Positions 43,693 through 51,421 of a DNA stretch of 64,000 nucleotides are shown piece by piece. How positions within the stretch are numbered: the first letter of the stretch is position 1; every line of letters begins with the position of its first letter. This DNA comes from DAHUYF01 sp035623985 (GTDB taxonomy: Bacteria > Pseudomonadota > Alphaproteobacteria > ATCC43930 > CGMCC-115725): NCBI GenBank assembly GCA_035623985.1, contig DASPSJ010000001.1:17378-81377 (forward strand). The letters are read 5' to 3'. The notes under the pieces are model-generated. The model was not told the DNA's origin, ran no database searches, and saw only the letters and a program-made list of their open reading frames with translations. Made by a program: the position numbers and the translations under genes.

Positions 43693-43907
43693 GCTGCGTG
43701 CTGGTTTGATGGCGCTCCGCGGCTGATCGCGGCGTTTCAGCGGCGCAGGGGAAGAGGTGGACGCAACCATGGCCGGAAGGTCCATGGGCGCGCCGGAGTG
43801 AGCCTGACGATCCGCGACGGCTTGGTGTCCTTGGGCTTTGCATCGTTCGTAGCGAGGATCTGCTGCTTGCTGGGGCAGCACCGGCGTCTGAAACACACTC
43901 CTTTCCT

Positions 43908-44072
43908 TCAGGTCGTGAAGGAGAGCGCGTAGATCTGATCGAGCGTCGCTTGGTCGATCTGCCTGATGACCAAGCCTGCGAGCAAGGCGATCAACAGGAA
44001 AAGGGCAACGACCGACAGCCCTGCCGCCAAGTTCCGCGGCTCCATGGGACGGTCCTGAGTTCCGATTGACAT
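43908..44072 (-). CDS. Small single-span membrane protein
   Basis: This 54-residue frame (MSIGTQDRPMEPRNLAAG, then a clear hydrophobic helix LSVVALFLLIALLAGLVI and RQIDQATLDQIYALSFTT) has AGGAG seven bases before the ATG at 44072. It is divergent from a LysR gene across 79 bases with a LysR-type dyad between. No family is recognised. Divergence from a regulator supports it as the regulated target. A longer frame to 44105 lacks a ribosome-binding site. Confidence 0.55.
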   Translation of the reverse strand: MSIGTQDRPMEPRNLAAGLSVVALFLLIALLAGLVIRQIDQATLDQIYALSFTT

Positions 44073-44135
44073 GCGTGGCTCCTGATCCACGGGGAGTGGG
44101 CGCAAGCCTCTACCGTGTTCAGGATATGAGGCGCT

Positions 44136-44156
44136 TGCATTAAGAAGAAAAATGCA
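44136..44156. promoter_or_regulatory. LysR-type T-N11-A dyad
   Basis: TGCATT (44136-44141) and AATGCA (44151-44156) are perfect inverted arms around nine AT/GA-rich bases, with T44140-N11-A44152. It lies between the LysR gene and the divergent small membrane protein, as expected for autoregulation, and overlaps the most upstream LysR start codon. Confidence 0.4.
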
Positions 44157-45084
44157 TAATTCTATACGTATCGTTCAGAAAAACCGTATGGTCATGCAGA
44201 TCAACCTCGATATGGATGTGTTGCGCACGCTGGTAACTGCGCAGGAATTGGGTGGGCTGAACCGTGCCGCGCGGCGGGTGGGGCGGTCCCAATCGGCCGT
44301 CAGCCAGCAACTCCGCAAGCTCGAGGAGCAAGCCGGCCAAGCTCTCTTCCGCAGGCAAGGCCGCGGCTTGGCACTCACCGAGGCGGGCGACCTGGTGCTG
44401 CGTTATGCCCGGCGGATTCTCGAGCTTAACGATGAGGCGATCGCCGCCATACGTGGCGTAGCGATGGGAGGGGCGGTACGCTTCGGCATGCCCAGCGACT
44501 TCGCTGAAACTTGGCTACCGGCAGCGTTGGGCCGCTTCAAGCGGGCCTACCCCTCGGTGCGCATCGAGGCGAGCGTCGACCGCAACACTGCGCTGTTGGA
44601 TCGGCTGGAGACCGGCCAACTCGATCTGGTTCTGGCATTCGAGCGCGCGCCGCGAGCGGAAGCAGAGCGGCTTGCAACCATGCCGATGGTCTGGATCGGC
44701 CGCGAAGCGGTGGAACGGCGCATCGTGGAGGAGCCGGTGCCGCTGGTGCTGTTCGAGCCGCCTTGCCTCTTTCGCACGGCTGCGGTCGCTGCGCTCGATG
44801 CGGCCGGGGTACGCTGGCGCGTCGCCTTTACCAGCCCAAGCCTGGCGGGGTTGTGGGCGGCGATTGATGCCGGTCTCGGCGTCACCGTGCGCACGGCCTC
44901 GAGCCGGCCGTCGCATCTCGCCGTGCTCGATCGGGCGGTAGGCTGGCCCGATCTGCCGTCGACCTGTCTTTCGCTGTATACCGCCGGGCGCAGTTTGTCG
45001 CCGGCCGCCAACCGCCTCAAAGACATCCTGGTGGATACCGTGCCGGGGAGCCTGACCGCGGTGCACCCGCCGGCCGACGCTTAG
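44152..45084 (+). CDS. LysR-family transcriptional regulator
   Basis: This protein has 310 residues if the first ATG is used. The helix-turn-helix is in MDVLRTLVTAQELGGLNRAARRVGRSQSAVSQQLRKLEEQAGQALF. The effector domain follows (GGAVRFGMPSDFAETWLPAALGRF, GLWAAIDAGLGVTVRT). Starts at 44188 or 44194 (296 residues) are equally plausible, because the LysR-type dyad at 44136-44156 overlaps the first ATG and no strong ribosome-binding site marks any of them. The likely target is the divergent small membrane protein. Its end overlaps the convergent hypothetical gene by four bases. Confidence 0.9.
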   Translation: MHNSIRIVQKNRMVMQINLDMDVLRTLVTAQELGGLNRAARRVGRSQSAVSQQLRKLEEQAGQALFRRQGRGLALTEAGDLVLRYARRILELNDEAIAAIRGVAMGGAVRFGMPSDFAETWLPAALGRFKRAYPSVRIEASVDRNTALLDRLETGQLDLVLAFERAPRAEAERLATMPMVWIGREAVERRIVEEPVPLVLFEPPCLFRTAAVAALDAAGVRWRVAFTSPSLAGLWAAIDAGLGVTVRTASSRPSHLAVLDRAVGWPDLPSTCLSLYTAGRSLSPAANRLKDILVDTVPGSLTAVHPPADA

Positions 45085-45503
45085 CGCCGATAGGGGTAGC
45101 AGCGCGCGCGATCGAGATTGAGGCCGAAATGATCGGCCAGCGCGCGGATCGCGGCACCGTGCTCGGCGTAGGGATCGCTGTTGGCGGTGCCGACGATGAT
45201 CGGCCTGAAGCCGTGATCTTCCTGTCCGCCGGGCGGCAGCATGGCGGTGACAAGCGCCTTGCCCTCCCCGTCGCGCAGCGTCAGAAACAGCGGCATGACG
45301 CGCTGAAGATGCGCTTTGAGGCCGATCTCCTGCTCGATGAAGTTCCGCGAGGGTGGTGCGAAGCTCTGCTTGGCCTTTGCCGTCTCCTGGCGGAAGAATT
45401 TCTCCACCGCGTGACGCATGGTCTGGGACTCGTCGATGGCCTCGGCCTCGGTCTCGATCCGGAACCAGGTCTTGCCGTCCGGTGCGTCACAAACGTAATA
45501 CAT
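45081..45503 (-). CDS. Conserved hypothetical protein
   Basis: This 140-residue soluble protein has no recognised domain. It begins MYYVCDAPDGKTWFRIETEAEA and has two short hydrophobic beta-like stretches (LMPLFLTLRDGEGKALVTAMLPP and FRPIIVGTANSDPYAEHGAAI), a central FIEQEIGLKAHLQRV and a C-terminal LDRARCYPYRR. Composition and codon use resemble neighbours. It overlaps the LysR gene's last four bases convergently and is divergent to an SDR gene 71 bases away. I recall similar uncharacterised proteins in Rhizobiales but cannot assign a role. Confidence 0.72.
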   Translation of the reverse strand: MYYVCDAPDGKTWFRIETEAEAIDESQTMRHAVEKFFRQETAKAKQSFAPPSRNFIEQEIGLKAHLQRVMPLFLTLRDGEGKALVTAMLPPGGQEDHGFRPIIVGTANSDPYAEHGAAIRALADHFGLNLDRARCYPYRR

Positions 45504-45574
45504 GCATCCTCCCGCGCTTCCCTCTAGAAATTGGGCGCTCGAGCCGCTCGCGGCAAGCGGCAGGAGGGGGGAGA

Positions 45575-46309
45575 ATGATGGATCTCGATTTCACAAGCCG
45601 CACGGTCCTGGTCGTCGGCGGCTCCAGCGGCATCGGCAATGGCATCGCCCAGGCCTTCCGCCTCAAGGGCGCCGAGGTCCACATCTGGGGCACGCGAGCG
45701 CATGCCGGGCAATATGCGCACGAGGCGGGCTCGGATCTCACCGGTCTCCATTACGCCCAGCTCGATGTCGCCGACGGCGCCGCCATCGATCGCTATCGTC
45801 CTCCCTTCGAGCGCCTCGATATTCTCGTTCTTGCCCAAGGCATCGTCATTTACCAGCGCGGCGAGTTTAACCCTGAACGCTTTCGCCAGGTCGTCGAGGT
45901 CAATCTCAACAGCCTCATGGCATGCAGCATCAAATTCCATGACATGCTGGCCGCCGCCAAGGGATCGCTGATCATCGTCAGTTCGACCGCCGCTTTCCAT
46001 TCGACGCGCGGCAATCCCGCTTACAACGCGTCGAAGACCGGCGCCTATGGGTTGACACGCACCCTGGCCGAGGCATGGGCAGGCGACGGCATCCGCGTCA
46101 ACGGCATCGCGCCGGGGCTGGTCGACACCAAGCTCACCAAGGTCACGACCGACCATCCGCAGCGTCTGGCGGCGGCATTGGCGCGCATTCCGCTCGGTCG
46201 GCTCGGCACGCCCGCGGACATGGCGGGGGTGGCGCTGTTTCTCGCGTCGCCGCTCGCCGCCTATGTTGTGGGCCAGACCATTGTCGTCGATGGCGGCCTC
46301 ATTCTTTAA
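45575..46309 (+). CDS. Short-chain dehydrogenase/reductase
   Basis: This 244-residue classical SDR has VVGGSSGIGNGIAQAF as cofactor loop, LAQGIVIYQRGEF in place of the usual NNAG (here LAQG), SSTAAFHSTRGNPAYNASKTGAYGL with Ser/Tyr/Lys catalytic residues, and the C-terminal QTIVVDGGLIL. AGGAGGGGGG lies upstream of the ATG pair at 45575/45578. The FMN 2-hydroxyacid oxidoreductase gene follows 46 bases later, so the two are likely an operon. The substrate is unknown; hydroxy-acid or polyol oxidation would fit the pair. Confidence 0.87.
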   Translation: MMDLDFTSRTVLVVGGSSGIGNGIAQAFRLKGAEVHIWGTRAHAGQYAHEAGSDLTGLHYAQLDVADGAAIDRYRPPFERLDILVLAQGIVIYQRGEFNPERFRQVVEVNLNSLMACSIKFHDMLAAAKGSLIIVSSTAAFHSTRGNPAYNASKTGAYGLTRTLAEAWAGDGIRVNGIAPGLVDTKLTKVTTDHPQRLAAALARIPLGRLGTPADMAGVALFLASPLAAYVVGQTIVVDGGLIL

Positions 46310-46355
46310 TGGCGCCGATCGATCGGGAATGGGACCGGCGGAAAGGAATCAGGTG

Positions 46356-47471
46356 ATGAGCGGGCGAGCGGCGCCGAGCGAGACCAGCGGCGAATTCCTG
46401 ACGCTGCACGAATTGGTCAAGGCAGCGAAGATCAGGCTTTCGGCCAACATCTGGGACTACCTCATCGGCGGCGCCGACAGCGAGACCACGGTGAAGCGCA
46501 ATCGCCAGGCGCTGGACTCGCTGGCGTTCCGGCCGCGGGTGCTGCGCGATGTCTCGACCATCGATTGCACCAGCACGCTGCTCGGCCGCAAGCTGCGCCT
46601 GCCAGTGCTGCTGGCGCCGGTCGGCTCGCTCGAATCCTTTGATCCCGGCGGCGCCGCGACGGCGGCCAAGGCGGCGGGCGCCTTCGGCGTGCCGATCATG
46701 GTGAGCTCGGTAACCCAACCGGGCCTCGAGGCGACGGCGCAAGCGGCCAACGGGTTCAAGCTCTTCCAGCTCTATGTCCGCGGCGATGACGCCTGGACCG
46801 ACGATTTCGTCCACCGTGCGCGCGATGCCGGCTACGACGCCTTCTGCTTCACCGTCGACACTGCCCTCTACAGCCGGCGCGAGCGCGATATCGCCAAGCG
46901 CTTCGCCAAGCCCTGGCGCCAGCGCGTCACCGGCCAGTTCTTTCAGGCCGGACTCAACTGGGATCATGTGAAGCGCTTCAGGGACAAGCATGACCTGCCC
47001 TTGATCCTGAAGGGCATTGCCACCGCCGAGGACGCCGAGCTCGCCTGCGCCGAGGGCGTGGCCGCGGTCTATGTCTCCAACCATGGCGGCCGCCAGCTCG
47101 ACCACGGCCGCGGCACGCTCGACATCCTGCCCGAGGTGGTGCAGGCGGTCGGAGGCCGTGCCGAGATCATCATCGACGGCGGCTTCAGCCGCGGGACCGA
47201 CGTGCTGAAGGCGGTGGCGCTGGGAGCGCAGGCGGTGGCCGTGGGACGACTTTATTGCTATGGGCTCGCGGCCGCGGGCGAGGCAGGGGTGTCGCGCGTG
47301 CTGGAGTTGCTGGAGGCGGAGATTGTTACCGCTCTCGGCTTGCTCGGCGCAGCTCGGCTCGGCGCTCTCGACCGGTCCTATCTCCATCCGGCGGTGCCGG
47401 TGACGGCGCCGCATGTGCACAGCGCCTTCCCGCTGCTCAACTTGGCCGATGACGGCCGGGACGGGCGCTGA
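46356..47471 (+). CDS. FMN-dependent alpha-hydroxy-acid oxidoreductase
   Basis: This 371-residue TIM-barrel flavoprotein is of the lactate dehydrogenase (LldD)/glycolate oxidase family. Visible motifs are YLIGGADSETTVKRNR near the N-terminus, LPVLLAPVGS, FQLYVRGDD, the FMN-site LPLILKGIATAEDA, SNHGGRQLDHGRGTLDILPE with the catalytic histidine, and IIIDGGFSRGTDVLKAVALGAQAVAVGR. It lacks the long membrane-binding insertion of E. coli LldD. Substrate could be lactate, glycolate or another 2-hydroxy acid; the acceptor is unknown. It is convergent with a cytochrome c/ThDP enzyme pair 19 bases away. Confidence 0.9.
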   Translation: MSGRAAPSETSGEFLTLHELVKAAKIRLSANIWDYLIGGADSETTVKRNRQALDSLAFRPRVLRDVSTIDCTSTLLGRKLRLPVLLAPVGSLESFDPGGAATAAKAAGAFGVPIMVSSVTQPGLEATAQAANGFKLFQLYVRGDDAWTDDFVHRARDAGYDAFCFTVDTALYSRRERDIAKRFAKPWRQRVTGQFFQAGLNWDHVKRFRDKHDLPLILKGIATAEDAELACAEGVAAVYVSNHGGRQLDHGRGTLDILPEVVQAVGGRAEIIIDGGFSRGTDVLKAVALGAQAVAVGRLYCYGLAAAGEAGVSRVLELLEAEIVTALGLLGAARLGALDRSYLHPAVPVTAPHVHSAFPLLNLADDGRDGR

Positions 47472-47490
47472 ACCGGTCGGGCGAGCCGCC

Positions 47491-47883
47491 TCAATGCGTC
47501 AGGATCGCCGGGAGGTCTTTTATGTCGCTTCGTCCGGGAAGGGTCCGGAGATACGCATAAATGTCCGCCACTTCCTGCTCCGACAGCACTGAATCGACAT
47601 AGGCCGGCATGTTGTTGGCGGGTTCGCGTAGCTGCTGCTCAAAGGCGTCAAAGGGTAGCTCGCTATGCGCCAGTGCCGGCGTGGGGCCGTAATATTGTCC
47701 GCCCTGGCCGACGCGGCCGTGACATGAGAAGCAGCCATCGGCGAGGTAAAGACGCCTGCCGTTTCCGACATCGCCGGCCGCCGCCTGATCCTGGCTCCCG
47801 GCCGGCGTGACAAGGCCGAGGAGGGCTGCGACCAAGACCGCGGCGGCAAGCCTCGAGACGATGCGCATGCTTTCCATCCTCAT
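47491..47883 (-). CDS. Periplasmic c-type cytochrome
   Basis: This 130-residue secreted class I cytochrome has a signal peptide (about residues 1-30, RLAAAVLVAALLGLVTPAGS), the haem motif CFSCH at 51-55, and Met91 in EPANNMPAY as probable axial ligand. The final helix EQEVADIYAYLRTLP is typical. The upstream ATG forms an ATGA overlap with the stop of the thiamine-diphosphate enzyme gene; a second Met five codons later is also possible. The overlap argues that it is the electron acceptor of that exported enzyme. Confidence 0.9.
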   Translation of the reverse strand: MRMESMRIVSRLAAAVLVAALLGLVTPAGSQDQAAAGDVGNGRRLYLADGCFSCHGRVGQGGQYYGPTPALAHSELPFDAFEQQLREPANNMPAYVDSVLSEQEVADIYAYLRTLPGRSDIKDLPAILTH

Positions 47884-49808
47884 CGCGGCTCGACAATGGT
47901 GTCGAGCAGGGCCGGCTCGCCCCGCTTCACCACCGCGATCGCGCGCTGCAGCGCCGGACCGACTTCCCTGGGATCGCTGATCGGTCCCTCGCTATAGACG
48001 CCGAAGCCTTTCGCCACCGTCGCGAAATCGATGTTGGGATCCCTGAGCGTCGTGCCGATATGGGCATTGGCGATGCCGCGCATATGGCGGCCGGCCATGT
48101 TCTGGACGTACATGTATTCCTGATGATAGGCGCGGTTGTTGTGCATGACGTAGAGGATCGGGATGCGGTGGTGCGCAGCGGTCCACAGCGTCCCCGGCGC
48201 GAACATCAGATCGCCGTCGCCCTGGATGGCGACGCTGAGCCGCCCATGCTTGCGATTGGCGAGCGCCGCGCCGAGCGCGCCGGGCGCGTTATAGCCGACG
48301 CCGAAACCGCCGGAATTGCCGGCATAGCGATAGCACTTCTCCGCAGCCCAGAGGCGCTGCGGCCAGAAGACGCCGATGCCGTTGCCGACCAGCGACCAAT
48401 CCTCCTGGCGAAGCTGCTCCCACAGCTCGGCGCAGAGCCGGCCCAAAGTGATCGGACTTGCCTCCCAGCCGATGGCCGCATCGCGGCGTAGCTGTTCGAT
48501 CATGGCCGCCTGCGCGGCGGCGAGCTTCTTGCCGCGCGCTTCATAGGCCGCTCGGCGGCCGGCATCGACCTGCCGCTTCACCGCCTCGACGAGCGTCGGC
48601 AGTGTCTCCTCGCCGTCTCCGGTGATGGCAAGATCGACATCGAGGAAGCGCTCGAACTCCTGATAATTGGCCTTGGTGAAGAGGTCGTGCGTGCCAAGGC
48701 TCACCGTTTTCGCCTCGGCGCGCGTCAACGGTGCCGCATGGCGCTCGATGCGGTCGCTATAGGCATGGAGCGCGCCCCAATAGTCGTTGAGCTCGAGGCC
48801 GAGAACGAGATCGGCCTGCGCCAAGACGCTGCGCGCCCGGCCGCTATGGTTGAGCGGGTGACGCCAAGGGAAATTGGCCCGCCCACCCTGGTCGATCACC
48901 GCGCATTGCAGCAGCTCTGCAAGCTCCACCAGGCGATCCATCCCGGCCTGGCTGCGCGCCAGGCGATCAGCGATGAGCACCGGGCTCTCGGCCGCGACGA
49001 GAAGACGCGCCGCTTCGGCGACCGCGGCCGCGTCGCCCTGCGGCAAGCTCGTCCGCGGCAGCTTCGGAATGCGCAGCGACTCGCGATCGGCGATCGGGTT
49101 CTCCTGAAGCTCGGCGTCGAGCGACAGCAGCACCGGGCCCATGGGTGGCGTCATCGCCAGCTTGTAGGCGCGCACCGCCGATTCCGCGAAGTGCTGCAGC
49201 GATTGCGGCTGGTCGTCCCATTTGAGGAAGTCGCGGACGATGGCGGCCGGGTCCTGCGCCGAATGCGCCCATTCCACCAGCGGCGCTCGTTTCTCGGCGG
49301 CGAGGATGTTGCCGATCATGACGTAGATCGGCACCTTGTCGCAGAAGGCGTTGTAGAGCGCCATGGCGGCGTGCTGTAGCCCCACCGTGCCATGCGCCAG
49401 TACGCCCATGGGCTTGCCTTCGATCTTGGCGTAGCCCTGCGCCATCGAGGCGGCGATCTCCTCATGGGTGCAGGTGATCAGCTCGGGGCGTCGGTTCTGG
49501 CCGTAATTGATGATCGCTTCCTGCAAGCCGCGAAAACTCGAGGCGGGATTGATCGCCACATATTCGATGTCGAGCGATTGCAGGACCTCGACCATGAAAT
49601 CGCCGCCGCTGCTGGTCTGCGTCGCCGGATCCCGTGAGGGCGGCGCCGTTTCCGCCGCCGGATTCGGTTGCGGCGGGGTCTCGGCGCGGCGCGGCGCCTC
49701 AGGCTGGGCGCGCGCGGTGCCGGCGCTCAGCGCGGCGGCGCCGGCAAGGCTCACACCCTTGAGAAAGCTGCGTCGACGGAGGTTGGGCGAATGGACATCT
49801 CGCGCCAT
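47880..49808 (-). CDS. Tat-exported thiamine-diphosphate-dependent enzyme
   Basis: This 642-residue protein of the acetolactate synthase/pyruvate oxidase superfamily has an unmistakable twin-arginine signal (RRRSFLKG at 11-18, hydrophobic GVSLAGAAALSAG, ARA-Q cleavage). The Pyr domain carries the conserved glutamate in THEEIAASMAQGYAK, the central domain follows, and the PP domain has the ThDP motif GDGDLMFAPG to HNNRAYHQE. Folded, cofactor-loaded enzymes use Tat, so a periplasmic location is expected, which is unusual for ThDP enzymes. A proline-rich linker (about 45-70) follows the signal. The start at 49808 has GGGAGAAG upstream. It overlaps a cytochrome c gene. The substrate is unknown; a 2-oxo acid is likely. 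Confidence 0.9.
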   Translation of the reverse strand: MARDVHSPNLRRRSFLKGVSLAGAAALSAGTARAQPEAPRRAETPPQPNPAAETAPPSRDPATQTSSGGDFMVEVLQSLDIEYVAINPASSFRGLQEAIINYGQNRRPELITCTHEEIAASMAQGYAKIEGKPMGVLAHGTVGLQHAAMALYNAFCDKVPIYVMIGNILAAEKRAPLVEWAHSAQDPAAIVRDFLKWDDQPQSLQHFAESAVRAYKLAMTPPMGPVLLSLDAELQENPIADRESLRIPKLPRTSLPQGDAAAVAEAARLLVAAESPVLIADRLARSQAGMDRLVELAELLQCAVIDQGGRANFPWRHPLNHSGRARSVLAQADLVLGLELNDYWGALHAYSDRIERHAAPLTRAEAKTVSLGTHDLFTKANYQEFERFLDVDLAITGDGEETLPTLVEAVKRQVDAGRRAAYEARGKKLAAAQAAMIEQLRRDAAIGWEASPITLGRLCAELWEQLRQEDWSLVGNGIGVFWPQRLWAAEKCYRYAGNSGGFGVGYNAPGALGAALANRKHGRLSVAIQGDGDLMFAPGTLWTAAHHRIPILYVMHNNRAYHQEYMYVQNMAGRHMRGIANAHIGTTLRDPNIDFATVAKGFGVYSEGPISDPREVGPALQRAIAVVKRGEPALLDTIVEPR

Positions 49809-50130
49809 CGGCTTCTCCCTTGTGTTTGCAAAGCTGGCGCCCGGTCGCCTGCGCTTGCGGCGTTTATGTCCGAAGCTTCCCACGCATTCCCCTGGCATGT
49901 AAAGCCGGCGGCGAGGATCATCGAGGGTCGGCAGCGGCGTTCCAGCGCCACGGTAGCCTGGAGACTCGTATGATCCAGTCACACGAAAGCATGACGCTGC
50001 GGTTCCCATCTTATTTTTATCGCAGCGTGGTCCGGTTCGCCGGCGAGGACACGCGCATCTCCGCCGCATGCGACACGATCCCGGTTTGGGGCTTGTCGCC
50101 GCAAAGAGGCGGTACCGATCGCCGTCTGCG
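49809..50130 (-). other. Upstream region of the exported ThDP enzyme gene
   Basis: These 322 bases have no supported gene. On the minus strand an AT-rich GATAAAAATAAGATGGG (near 50009-50025) offers a -10-like TAAGAT about 200 bases before the start codon, without a clear -35. Nothing else is recognised. Confidence 0.4.
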
Positions 50131-50163
50131 GCAAAAAATGGCCGGGACCATCAGGTCCCGGCC
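50131..50163 (-). terminator. Rho-independent terminator on the minus strand
   Basis: A perfect ten-base stem, GGCCGGGACC (50163-50154 read on the minus strand) with GGTCCCGGCC (50149-50140) and a four-base loop, is followed on the minus strand by A and six T's (50138-50133). It lies about 350 bases after the lysR stop, with no protein gene between. Confidence 0.78.
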
Positions 50164-50245
50164 AGTATGAACAGGGAGGCTTCACGTCTGGGAGACGTAA
50201 GGATCCGAAGATCCTCTTCCCGGACCTATCGATCCGGAAATTCGC
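50131..50245 (-). ncRNA. Candidate structured small RNA ending in the terminator
   Basis: Read on the minus strand, the sequence before the terminator forms consecutive hairpins. CCGGA/TCCGG (50237-50220 region) comes first. AGGATC-TTCG-GATCCT follows (about 50215-50200), with a perfect stem and UUCG loop. ACGTCT-CCC-AGACGT (50198-50184) comes next with a CCC loop. A single-stranded CCTCCC (about 50180-50175) then precedes the terminator stem. C-rich loops and CCTCCC can pair with Shine-Dalgarno sequences, as in AbcR-type and other alphaproteobacterial riboregulators. Start and expression are unproven; it could be a 3' UTR of lysR. Confidence 0.45.
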
Positions 50246-50284
50246 GCTGCGATGTACCCTACCGCAGCAAATTCTGCTGCGATG
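50238..50284. repeat. Pair of direct repeats 31 bases apart
   Basis: AAATTCGCGCTGCGATG (50238-50254) and AAATTCTGCTGCGATG (50269-50284) are near-identical, offset by 31 bases, about three helical turns. The second copy is also part of GCAGCA/TGCTGC and CGATGCA/TGCATCG dyads (50264-50302). This looks like a regulatory array upstream of the small RNA. Confidence 0.5.
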
Positions 50285-50513
50285 CAAAATGCGGCTGCAT
50301 CGGCGAAAACGCCAACGGGAATTTTTGTTGGCACGGTTGCAAAAACTGCATCCCTGCGGCGGACGCTGTGAAAAGCGGGGAAAAGGCATATACGCGCAAG
50401 CCGCCGCTGCCGCGGTCCAAAAGCGCCGCCCGCGCCGGCTCGACCGGCTTTCAGGCGCCGGCGTTATGGTTCGCATGTGCCTGGCGCATGCTAGCGCATG
50501 CCGGCCGGGCCGT

Positions 50514-51416
50514 TTAGCCGTTGCGGCCCTCGGCGACTTTCCGCAGCAGGAAATCGCGAAACACGGCAATACGTTTCGACGTCCTGAGTTCCTCGGGATA
50601 GACGAAATAGGCTTCGACCTCGGGGCCGGCGAGTTCGGGTAGGATGCGAATGAGATCCACCGTCTCCTGCGCCATGAAATCGGGCAAAGCGGCGATGCCG
50701 AGCCCGCTCTCGACGGCGCGCAGGATGCCGTAGACATTGTTGACCATGAAGATCGGCCGGCGCTCATAGCCCGCCCGCGCCCCCACCTCCCAGAGCCAAT
50801 TGATGTTGCGCACCGGGGGGCGCGCGTCCTGGCCATAAATGATGATCCGGTGCTTGTCGAGGTCCTCGGGTTTCTGCGGTGTGCCGAAGCGCTTCAGATA
50901 TTCCGACGAGGCATAGATGTTGTAGCGCATGGTCATGAGATGGCGCTGCACCAGGTCGGGCTGGCGCGGCGGCGACATGCGGATCGCGACATCCGCCTCG
51001 CGCATCGAGAGATCGAGCTCGCTATCGTCGACCACGAGGCTCACCTGGATCTCGGGATAGAGGTCGGTGAACTCGCGGATGCGCGGCGTGAGCCAGGCCG
51101 AGCCGAAGGAGACGGTGGTCGTCACCTTGAGCGGTCCCTTCGGCCGATCCTTCGATTCCGACAGCATCGCCTCGGTCATGGCAAGCTTGGAGAACACTTC
51201 GCGCGCCGTGCGGTAAAGCAGCTCGCCCTGCTCTGTCAGAATGAGGCCGCGCGCATGGCGGTGGAAGAGCGGCACGCTCAAGCTCTCTTCGAGCGCGCTG
51301 ATCTGACGACTCACCGCCGATTGGCTCAAATTGAGCGCCTCGCCGGCGTGAGTGAAGCTTCCAGCTTCCGCGACAGCGTGAAAGACCCGAAGCTTGTCCC
51401 AATCCATGCCGGTCAC
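50514..51416 (-). CDS. LysR-family transcriptional regulator next to trxB
   Basis: This 300-residue LysR protein begins WDKLRVFHAVAEAGSFTHAGEALNLSQSAVSRQISALEESL, the helix-turn-helix, and has the effector-domain pattern GPLKVTTTVSFGSAWLTPRIREF, DVAIRMSPP, and NVYGILRAVESGLGIAALPDFM. It is five bases downstream of trxB in the same direction; lysR immediately after trxB is conserved in many alphaproteobacteria. The start at 51416 is a few codons before a second Met (MDWDKL), which may be the true one. Its target is unknown. Confidence 0.92.
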   Translation of the reverse strand: MTGMDWDKLRVFHAVAEAGSFTHAGEALNLSQSAVSRQISALEESLSVPLFHRHARGLILTEQGELLYRTAREVFSKLAMTEAMLSESKDRPKGPLKVTTTVSFGSAWLTPRIREFTDLYPEIQVSLVVDDSELDLSMREADVAIRMSPPRQPDLVQRHLMTMRYNIYASSEYLKRFGTPQKPEDLDKHRIIIYGQDARPPVRNINWLWEVGARAGYERRPIFMVNNVYGILRAVESGLGIAALPDFMAQETVDLIRILPELAGPEVEAYFVYPEELRTSKRIAVFRDFLLRKVAEGRNG

Positions 51417-51421
51417 GCCGG

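Noticed and set aside
50068..50517. Possible 149-residue gene in the gap before lysR
   Set aside because: Odd composition (many Cys, Arg, Ser), no ribosome-binding site, and the DNA is better explained by hairpins, repeats and a minus-strand terminator.
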